In this document: positions 1-5,039 of the stretch, in pieces
Position numbering within the stretch: the first letter of the stretch is position 1
How the letters are laid out: each line of letters starts with the position of its first letter
Source: Planctomycetota bacterium
GTDB taxonomy: Bacteria > Planctomycetota > Planctomycetia > Isosphaerales > Isosphaeraceae
Length of the DNA stretch: 5,039 nucleotides
Direction: 5' to 3'
Assembly: GCA_021807585.1 (NCBI GenBank)
Contig: JAKBCQ010000297.1
Span: 1 to 5,039 of the forward strand
Notes under the pieces: generated by a model
Told to the model about the DNA's origin: nothing
The model's input: the letters and a program-made list of their open reading frames with translations, nothing else
Database searches by the model: none
Made by a program: the position numbers and the translations under genes

Positions 1-2847
1 CCGCTCGGCCAAGCGGACGATCTTCCCCGCGTAAAGCGTAACGCGCGCTCCGATCGCGTCTCGATTCGATTTCGTCCCCTCGAGCTTGATCGAAACGAAT
101 CGGTTCTCGTTCTTGGTGATATTATGAAGATACGAAACGGGCGTGTTGAGGAACACGACGACCGCGTCGATCCGACCGTCGTCGTCGAGATCCCCCGCGG
201 CGAGCGCCCTGCCCAACCTCGGCGTCGAAAGCGCCGGCCCCGCGAGGTTCGTCGCGTCGATCGAACGTCCTCCTCCCGTTCCTATCAATAATTGAACAGG
301 CATTTGATAAGGAATGCCGATCAGTTCGTTGACATGTCCGTTCGCGGTGATCAGATCGGCGATTCCATCGTTATTGACATCACACAGTTTGACTCCGAAA
401 CCGAGCAGGCCGCGGGTGTGCGCCCGGAGGCCGATCGCGCCGGTGCGGTCGGTGAAGAGCCCCGAGCCGATTCCCTGGAAAAACGACGTCGATTCGCCGT
501 AAAAATTCGTTACGATCAGATCGAGTTCGCCGTCGCCGTCGAGATCGCCGCGCGCGATCCCCATCCCCGCCTGATAACCGCCGAGCGCGTTCGCGGCGAC
601 CCCGGCGGAATGACCGACCTCCTCGAATTTCCAATTCCCCATATTATGAAACAAAAAATTCGCCGTCCCGTCGTTCGAGACGAAAACGTCGATCAAACCG
701 TCGCGATCGAAATCGGTCGCGATCACGCCGAGACCGCGGCCGTCTTGATCGACGATTCCGCTCGATACTGTCATATCAATGAATCGTCCATTCTCGTTTT
801 TGAAAACGTGATCGGGAAGCGATTCCATATTCCGCGGGCCGCAGTGGACGGGCTTGCCGTCGTCGCGCGGGCAGACGAGAGGATGCGCGGGATCCCATTT
901 TAAATAATGACACACATATAAATCGAGATCGCCGTCTCGGTCGAGATCGGCCCACGCCGCCGAGGTCGGCCAGTCGCGGAATCCCCCCAGCCCCGCTTCG
1001 TGCGTTATGTCGGCGAACGTTCCGTTCCCCTCGTTGCGATAAAGCGCGTACGAACCCCACCGCGCCACGAACAGATCGGGGTCGCCGTCGCCGTCGTAAT
1101 CGCCCACCGCGACCCCCTGAGCGTATCCCTCGGGAAAATCATCCAGATGCGATTGTTTCGTTACATCTTCAAACGTTCCGTCTCCCTTCGAGCGATAAAG
1201 CCTGTCGCCGTGGTGCGACTTTTTACGATCGGGCGGAAAAACGCCCCCTTGCGTAAGGTAAACGTCGAGCCGGCCGTCGCCGTCGTAATCGAGCAAAGCG
1301 ACTCCGCCTCCGTTCATCTCGGGCATATGTTTAACAGACGATTCTCCGTTGTCGTACGTGAACTTAAGCCCCGATTTCGCCGCGAGATCCTCGAACGCAA
1401 CGCCACCGACGAATGCGTTCGATTCGCCGCCCAATAACAATGCGCGATCTTTTTGATCGTGGATGTTTGCCGTCGCGGGGCTCGTCTCGCGATCCGATCG
1501 CGATCGCGCGCGCGGCGCGGTTTCCGCCGTCCCTCCCCCGATGAGCCTCGAACCCGCGGCGATCGAGCCGAATTCGTCCCTCAATCGCTCCCACGAATCG
1601 GTAAGATCGGCGGGGTCGAGAGCGAGCGCCGAGCGGGTTCGATCGGCGATCCGCCTCGCCTCGGCGTGATCGCGATCGACCGAAAGCGCGATCGACGCCC
1701 AGCCGAACGCGTCGATCAACAGACCCGCCGATTCGGCGGTTCGCGCCATGTCTATATATGATGTTATTGAGTTGTAATTGCCTGCAATTGTGATTTTTTG
1801 CGCGTACGAATCGAGAGCGCGATCGACCTCGGCCTTGCGTTCGCGCAGTTTTACGGCCTGCGCGGGGGCGGTTTTGGCTTCGAGAGCCGCGAGCCGATCG
1901 AGCGACTGGGCGTTGTTCGGCTCGATTTCAAGCAGCGCGCGGAGCGCCGATCGCTCGGCGTCGGACTCTCCCAAAACCTGTCGCAGCCAGGCGCGGGTCG
2001 ATCGAATCAGCGGTTTGTCGAAATCCCCCGCGCGGTCGCGAAGGCGCGAAATCGCGTCGATCGCCGCTCGCGGATCCCCCGCGACCCGAGCCCAATCGAG
2101 CAGCGTGCGAAGAACGGCGGGATCATTATTTTGTTTGTTCATACATTGATCAAGCCATACTTTTGATTCGAGGGTTCGCCCCGCGAGGAGCGCGGCGCGC
2201 GCCTTGCCGAGCCGAACGCGGAGGTCGGAGGGGGCTTTCGACGCGGCGCGGTCGAGTTCGGCGGTAAGTTGCGCAAGCGGAACTCCGCCGCGTTCGAGAT
2301 ACCAAAGATTGCGCACCGCGTTGATTTCATGATCGCGCAGGCTGATGTTTTCTAGAAGGATCCGCTTGACGTCGTCGTATCGCGCCTCTCTGCGCAGCAG
2401 GTCGATCGTGATCTCGCGCAGTTCGGCGCGAGCTTTCGCGTCATGCGCCGCGGTGATCATCGCGGTCGTCACGTGCGCGAGCCGATTCTCGGCGTCGGCG
2501 TATCGTCCCGATTCGAGATCGTATTCGACCAGATAGCGCACCGTCTTAAGCACGTGCGGGTTATGTTCAGAGACATGTTCAAAAGCTTGAACGGCGCGAT
2601 CGCGACGGTTCAACTTCCATTCGCACGTTCCAAGCCAATACGCCGCCTCGCCGTCGCGGCGATCGGGATCGCTTTGAACGAGGGCTTGGAGTCGATCGCG
2701 CGCCGTCGCCACGTCTCCTTTTTTGATCGACGCGAGCGCGTCGGCGAGCGTCGAATCGAACCTCCGTTGATTCCAGACGACCGATCCCGCGACCGCGGCG
2801 GCGACCGCGATCATCAAGCCGATCGTTAGTAATAGACGCGCTTTCAT
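1..2847 (-). CDS. TPR-like / FG-GAP (VCBS) / ASPIC-UnbV protein, CRTAC1-like, membrane-anchored or exported (gene A, 3' end outside window)
   Basis: The frame is uninterrupted for 949 codons from ATG at 2847 to the left edge, where it is still open. Upstream it stays open to a stop at 2997-2995 but has no other ATG, GTG or TTG, so the ATG is the only start; GGAG lies 11 bases before it. Residues 4-25 are hydrophobic after Lys2/Arg4, a signal anchor or signal peptide. Residues about 32-350 are TPR-like helix pairs (e.g. 32-62, 65-99, 100-130). A polar linker (about 400-480) precedes a CRTAC1-type region from 483. It carries seven calcium-loop motifs starting at residues 520, 583, 634, 712, 768, 823 and 886 (e.g. 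DYDGDGRLD, DVNNDGIAD), suggesting a seven-bladed propeller. Cys646, Cys659 and Cys669 sit between motifs 3 and 4. The ASPIC/UnbV signature GTKSNRDAIGA is at 924-934; the GGSY and WPSG parts are missing because of the window edge. By comparison with gene B about 67 residues are cut off. The family is assumed to bind calcium and act outside the cytoplasm; its ligand is unknown. Confidence 0.93.
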   Translation of the reverse strand, partial: MKARLLLTIGLMIAVAAAVAGSVVWNQRRFDSTLADALASIKKGDVATARDRLQALVQSDPDRRDGEAAYWLGTCEWKLNRRDRAVQAFEHVSEHNPHVLKTVRYLVEYDLESGRYADAENRLAHVTTAMITAAHDAKARAELREITIDLLRREARYDDVKRILLENISLRDHEINAVRNLWYLERGGVPLAQLTAELDRAASKAPSDLRVRLGKARAALLAGRTLESKVWLDQCMNKQNNDPAVLRTLLDWARVAGDPRAAIDAISRLRDRAGDFDKPLIRSTRAWLRQVLGESDAERSALRALLEIEPNNAQSLDRLAALEAKTAPAQAVKLRERKAEVDRALDSYAQKITIAGNYNSITSYIDMARTAESAGLLIDAFGWASIALSVDRDHAEARRIADRTRSALALDPADLTDSWERLRDEFGSIAAGSRLIGGGTAETAPRARSRSDRETSPATANIHDQKDRALLLGGESNAFVGGVAFEDLAAKSGLKFTYDNGESSVKHMPEMNGGGVALLDYDGDGRLDVYLTQGGVFPPDRKKSHHGDRLYRSKGDGTFEDVTKQSHLDDFPEGYAQGVAVGDYDGDGDPDLFVARWGSYALYRNEGNGTFADITHEAGLGGFRDWPTSAAWADLDRDGDLDLYVCHYLKWDPAHPLVCPRDDGKPVHCGPRNMESLPDHVFKNENGRFIDMTVSSGIVDQDGRGLGVIATDFDRDGLIDVFVSNDGTANFLFHNMGNWKFEEVGHSAGVAANALGGYQAGMGIARGDLDGDGELDLIVTNFYGESTSFFQGIGSGLFTDRTGAIGLRAHTRGLLGFGVKLCDVNNDGIADLITANGHVNELIGIPYQMPVQLLIGTGGGRSIDATNLAGPALSTPRLGRALAAGDLDDDGRIDAVVVFLNTPVSYLHNITKNENRFVSIKLEGTKSNRDAIGARVTLYAGKIVRLAER
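52..1400 (-). repeat. Diverged tandem duplication, copy in gene A
   Basis: This segment encodes the propeller and start of the ASPIC/UnbV domain of gene A. It matches the gene B segment about 3.28 kb to the right. Bases 904-936 differ from 4184-4216 at one of 33 positions. The blocks at about 1031-1053 and 52-90 have close matches at 4311-4333 and 3332-3370. More than half of the encoded residues look identical by eye. Confidence 0.8.
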
Positions 2848-2990
2848 TCGATACGGTTCTCCACGCGAACCCGCCGCGCCCCGCGCCGAAGCGGACGACG
2901 CGATCCCGGGCGAACGTCGTGCTTCGTCGCGTCGCGACTGTCCGTCCCGGCTTCGATCGCCCGGGAGAGAAGCGGGCGAACTTCGTTCAT
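2844..2990 (-). CDS. Possible 48-residue Arg-rich peptide overlapping the start of gene A (micro-ORF 2, speculative)
   Basis: The ORF runs from ATG at 2990 to TGA at 2846-2844, and that stop overlaps the gene A start as ATGA. A GGGG stretch eight bases before the ATG could act as a weak ribosome-binding site. The product starts MNEVRPLLSRAIEAGTDSRD and continues into a very Arg-rich second half; no family is recognised. The overlap would suit translational coupling into gene A, whose own ribosome-binding site lies within the last codons of this ORF. Against it, open frames of this length are common by chance in GC-rich DNA and the composition is that of a shadow frame. Confidence 0.2.
   Translation of the reverse strand: MNEVRPLLSRAIEAGTDSRDATKHDVRPGSRRPLRRGARRVRVENRIE
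2859..2862 (-). promoter_or_regulatory. Probable ribosome-binding site of gene A
   Basis: The minus strand reads GTGGAGAACC just upstream of the gene A start, with GGAG 11 bases before the ATG. The spacing is slightly long, but this is the only purine-rich Shine-Dalgarno-like stretch near the start. Confidence 0.5.
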
Positions 2991-3070
2991 TGTATCATCC
3001 CCGCGCCGCGCTCGTCGGCGTGCGATCGTGCGGCTTCGTCGATCAATCCGAATATATTAATGAAGATCAT
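2987..3070 (-). CDS. Possible 27-residue peptide in the B-A spacer (micro-ORF 1, speculative)
   Basis: ATG lies at 3070, six bases after the gene B stop and in the same frame as gene B, and the ORF ends at TGA 2989-2987. The product starts MIFINIFGLIDEA and becomes polar and acidic. There is no clear Shine-Dalgarno; the upstream bases are AT-rich, so initiation would rely on ribosomes finishing gene B. Its stop overlaps the ATG of the next micro-ORF as ATGA. No family is recognised. It could equally be non-coding spacer or a decayed extension of gene B beyond its TAA. Confidence 0.15.
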   Translation of the reverse strand: MIFINIFGLIDEAARSHADERGAGMIQ

Positions 3071-3076
3071 AAATAA

Positions 3077-5039
3077 TTATTTCTTTGGATTTCTTCGTTC
3101 AATCGGCTCGGCTTTTCCCGACCCTTCGCAAACGCGGTAGCGGCGATCGACTGCGAGCGGGCCGATCGTTTCGACGAGTCCCGAGGGCCAGCGGATCTCG
3201 ATCGAATCGACGCGGGGGGCGTCTCCCACGCCGACGTGGAGGAACGGGGTCGAAGTCGATTGATAACTTCCGCCGCCGAAGCGGTCGAGCGTTTGCGACT
3301 GATCTTGATATGTAATTTTAACGACGGCGCCGATCGCGTCGCGATTCGATTTTGTCCCTTCGAGTTTGAGTTCGATCGATCGGCCGAGCTTGGTTCGAGC
3401 GTTCAACAAACCGACGGGGCCGTTTTGATCGACGACGATCAGGTCGAGAGCGAAGTCGCCGTCGAGATCGCCGACGGCGAGTCCTCGACCGAGCCTGGGA
3501 ACGGCGAAACAATCTCCAGCGGTCGCCGAGGCGTCGACGAGCCGACCCGACTTCTGATTCAAAAATAATTTCATCGGCATCTTATATGGGAAAAGGGGAT
3601 GATAATCATTGACATGACCGTTCGCCTGCGCGAGATCGATTCGACCGTCGTCATTGAAATCGGCGGCGACGATTCCGAAGCCGAGGACGCCGCGGGTGAG
3701 AGCCTGGAGGCCGATCGCCGCGGATTGATCGGCGTAGAGCCCTCCCGAGAGATTGCGGAAGAACGTCGTCGATTCGCCGTAAAAGTTGGCGACAAAAAGA
3801 TCGATCGCGCCGTCGCCGTCGAAATCGCCGCGCGCGATCCCCATCCCCGCCTGATACCCCCCCGCCGAACTCGCCGCGAGCCCCGCGGTCGCGGCGCGCT
3901 CCTCAAACCGAAAATTTCCCAGGTTCCGAAAGAAAAAATTGGCCGATCCGTCGTTCGCCGTGAACACGTCGATCGCGCCGTCGCCGTCGAGATCGGCGGC
4001 GATCACGCCGAGCCCGCGACCCTCCTCGTCGACGATCCCGCTCTCCCGAGTCATATCCATAAATTTGCCGCCGTCGTTGCGAAAGATCCGGTCGGGCGCC
4101 GCTTCAAAAAGCTTGGGATCACAGTATACGTAAGAATTATCGATATGCCGGCATGTTCTAGGATTATCGGCGTTCCATTTAACATAATGACACACATACA
4201 AATCGAGATCGCCGTCGCCGTCGAAATCGGCCCACGCCGCCGAAGTCGGCCACTCGCGTTCGCCGTCGAGCCCCGCAGCGGCGGTGACGTCGACGAACGT
4301 CCCGTCCCCCTCGTTGCGATAAAGCGCGTACGAATCGTACCGCGTGACGAAGAGATCGGCGTCGCCGTCGCCGTCGTAATCCCCCGCGGTCGCGGCGTGC
4401 CCGTAACCCCCAAAAAATTCTGAGATATGCGATTGTTTGGAAACGTCTTCAAACGTCCCGTCGCCGCGGTTGCGGAACAGGCGATCGCGGTTCCGCGTCG
4501 CTCCGCGCCGCGCCGCGGGCGGAAACGCCCCCCCTTGCACCAGATAAACGTCAAGCGATCCGTCGCCGTCGTAATCCAATAACGCCGCACCCCCCGACAT
4601 CGTCTCGGGTAGCTGACGCAATGCGGATGCGCCGTTTTCATACGTGAAAATCAACCCCGATTTTAACGCCACATCCTCAAACCGAGGAACCCGAGGCGCT
4701 TCGTTCGCACCGCCGCGATCGGTCGTTCGATTCGCCGCGATCGCGCGGGGAGCGAGATCGGAAACAAGAGCGCCGAGCGTCCGCTCGCCTCCTTGTTCGC
4801 CCTGCGCAACCCCCGCTTCGCTTCGTTCAATCCCCAAAGCCGCCGCGTCGAATCGCACTCGGCCGCGGGTTCCCGCAACCTCGTCGCCCGCGATCGACCG
4901 CCAGGCTCGCGCCTCAAAATCGCGGTGCAACGCCGCCGCGAGCGCCGCCGCCTCCCCCGCTCGACGCTTCACGTCATTATCAGTTAATGTCTTTATTAAT
5001 ACGTAATATGTTTTAATTGTTTGATCGATTTTCGTTTTC
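3077..5039 (-). CDS. FG-GAP (VCBS) / ASPIC-UnbV protein, CRTAC1-like, tandem paralog of gene A (gene B, 5' end outside window)
   Basis: The frame ends with TAA at 3079-3077 and is open through the right edge. A GTG at 4972 would give 631 residues, but it has no Shine-Dalgarno. The 22 codons before it match gene A residues 338-359 without gaps (K, I/V, D, I/L, T/S, Y and I conserved), so the GTG is probably internal and the start lies about 1 kb outside. Numbering from that GTG: residues 1-30 match the end of gene A's helical region (RAWRSIA versus FGWASIA), then a linker to about 95. Seven calcium-loop motifs start at 133, 198, 249, 327, 383, 438 and 502. Cys261, Cys274 and Cys284 have the same spacing as in gene A. 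The ASPIC/UnbV domain is at about 535-605, with GTKSNRDAIGA, GGGSYQS and WPSG. The last motif is DLDGDFALD, with Phe where Gly is usual. Residues after about 615 form a short charged tail. The likely role is an exported, calcium-binding propeller protein of unknown ligand. It lies 229 bases upstream of gene A, probably in one transcript. Confidence 0.9.
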   Translation of the reverse strand, partial: KTKIDQTIKTYYVLIKTLTDNDVKRRAGEAAALAAALHRDFEARAWRSIAGDEVAGTRGRVRFDAAALGIERSEAGVAQGEQGGERTLGALVSDLAPRAIAANRTTDRGGANEAPRVPRFEDVALKSGLIFTYENGASALRQLPETMSGGAALLDYDGDGSLDVYLVQGGAFPPAARRGATRNRDRLFRNRGDGTFEDVSKQSHISEFFGGYGHAATAGDYDGDGDADLFVTRYDSYALYRNEGDGTFVDVTAAAGLDGEREWPTSAAWADFDGDGDLDLYVCHYVKWNADNPRTCRHIDNSYVYCDPKLFEAAPDRIFRNDGGKFMDMTRESGIVDEEGRGLGVIAADLDGDGAIDVFTANDGSANFFFRNLGNFRFEERAATAGLAASSAGGYQAGMGIARGDFDGDGAIDLFVANFYGESTTFFRNLSGGLYADQSAAIGLQALTRGVLGFGIVAADFNDDGRIDLAQANGHVNDYHPLFPYKMPMKLFLNQKSGRLVDASATAGDCFAVPRLGRGLAVGDLDGDFALDLIVVDQNGPVGLLNARTKLGRSIELKLEGTKSNRDAIGAVVKITYQDQSQTLDRFGGGSYQSTSTPFLHVGVGDAPRVDSIEIRWPSGLVETIGPLAVDRRYRVCEGSGKAEPIERRNPKK
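3332..4686 (-). repeat. Diverged tandem duplication, copy in gene B
   Basis: This is the partner of the gene A copy. The offset between equivalent motifs stays between about 3277 and 3286 bases from the first calcium motif to the ASPIC/UnbV signature, so only small in-frame indels separate the copies. The similarity is in the same orientation and keeps both frames open, so it is a gene duplication and not a mobile element. Confidence 0.8.

Larger units (their letters stand above)
2848..3076 (-). other. Intergenic spacer between the two paralogs, no terminator seen
   Basis: This is a 229-base gap between the gene B stop and the gene A start. The part next to gene B (about 3050-3076) is AT-rich; the rest is strongly GC-rich. 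The only clear hairpin is at 2945-2966 (TCCCGG / CCGGGA, 10-base loop), and no T-run follows it in the direction of transcription. TACAAT on the minus strand at 2994-2989 resembles a -10 box but has no convincing -35. Two possible micro-ORFs are listed separately. The simplest reading is read-through transcription from gene B into gene A. Confidence 0.6.

Noticed and set aside
292..903. 203-codon plus-strand open frame similar to the one at 3599-4423
   Set aside because: It is the equivalent antisense shadow in gene A. The resemblance between the two plus-strand frames follows from the gene duplication.
1000..1437. 145-codon plus-strand open frame
   Set aside because: It lies entirely antisense to the first propeller blades of gene A, and no independent family or start signal was seen.
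1..2847. Possibility that gene A is split or frameshifted, because only short minus-strand frames with both ends present occur here
   Set aside because: Reading the frame codon by codon from 2847 to 1 shows no stop. It looks absent only because it runs off the left edge.
2945..2966. Hairpin TCCCGG / CCGGGA considered as a terminator for gene B
   Set aside because: It has six base pairs and a 10-base loop, no T-run follows on the minus strand, and it lies more than 100 bases past the stop.
2989..2994. TACAAT on the minus strand considered as a -10 promoter element for gene A
   Set aside because: No acceptable -35 hexamer lies at 16-18 bases, and a single near-match hexamer in an AT-richer pocket is weak evidence.
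3599..4423. 274-codon open frame on the plus strand with repeated VAVEIGGD-like segments
   Set aside because: It is antisense to the calcium-loop repeats of gene B; its repeats are the complement of the Asp/Gly-rich loops. The minus-strand frame has clear family motifs across its whole length.
4051..4641. 196-codon minus-strand frame overlapping gene B
   Set aside because: It is an out-of-frame reading of gene B with Arg/Thr-rich composition and no motifs; the gene B frame explains the same DNA.
1..5039. CRISPR array, insertion sequence or tRNA
   Set aside because: The repetition seen is in-frame protein repeats and a gene duplication. There are no regularly spaced identical repeats with unique spacers, no terminal inverted repeats or transposase, and no cloverleaf was recognised.

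Overview
The window appears to come from a GC-rich bacterium. All convincing coding is on the minus strand. The architecture (signal/anchor, TPR-like region, FG-GAP/VCBS repeats, ASPIC/UnbV domain, i.e. the bacterial CRTAC1-like family) is greatly expanded in Planctomycetota and also occurs in Acidobacteriota and Verrucomicrobiota. A planctomycete is my best guess, but no marker gene confirms it.

Layout, in the direction of transcription (right to left). (1) From the right edge to 3077 is the 3' part of a CRTAC1-like gene (gene B). Its frame is open to the window edge, so its true start lies outside. (2) 3076-2848 is a 229-base spacer with no recognisable terminator. It contains two very short, low-confidence ORFs that would link gene B to the next gene through ATGA overlaps. 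(3) From 2847 to the left edge is a second, paralogous gene (gene A). It has a complete 5' end and 949 codons in one uninterrupted frame; the last roughly 65-70 codons are probably cut off by the window.

The two genes are a tandem duplication. Corresponding positions in the propeller and ASPIC/UnbV parts lie about 3.28 kb apart almost throughout. Each protein has seven DxDxDG-type calcium-loop motifs, consistent with a seven-bladed beta-propeller. Gene A shows the full N-terminal half: a hydrophobic anchor or signal followed by about 350 residues of TPR-like helices. The 22 codons of gene B upstream of the first possible start align with the end of that helical region, so gene B probably has the same design. 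Both products are expected outside the cytoplasmic membrane. No enzymatic function can be assigned.

Beyond the genes, the window is strikingly rich in the palindrome CGATCG, which occurs in every reading phase and in the spacer. It also has short AT-rich islands at matching positions in the two paralogs. The long plus-strand open frames are antisense shadows of the repeats.
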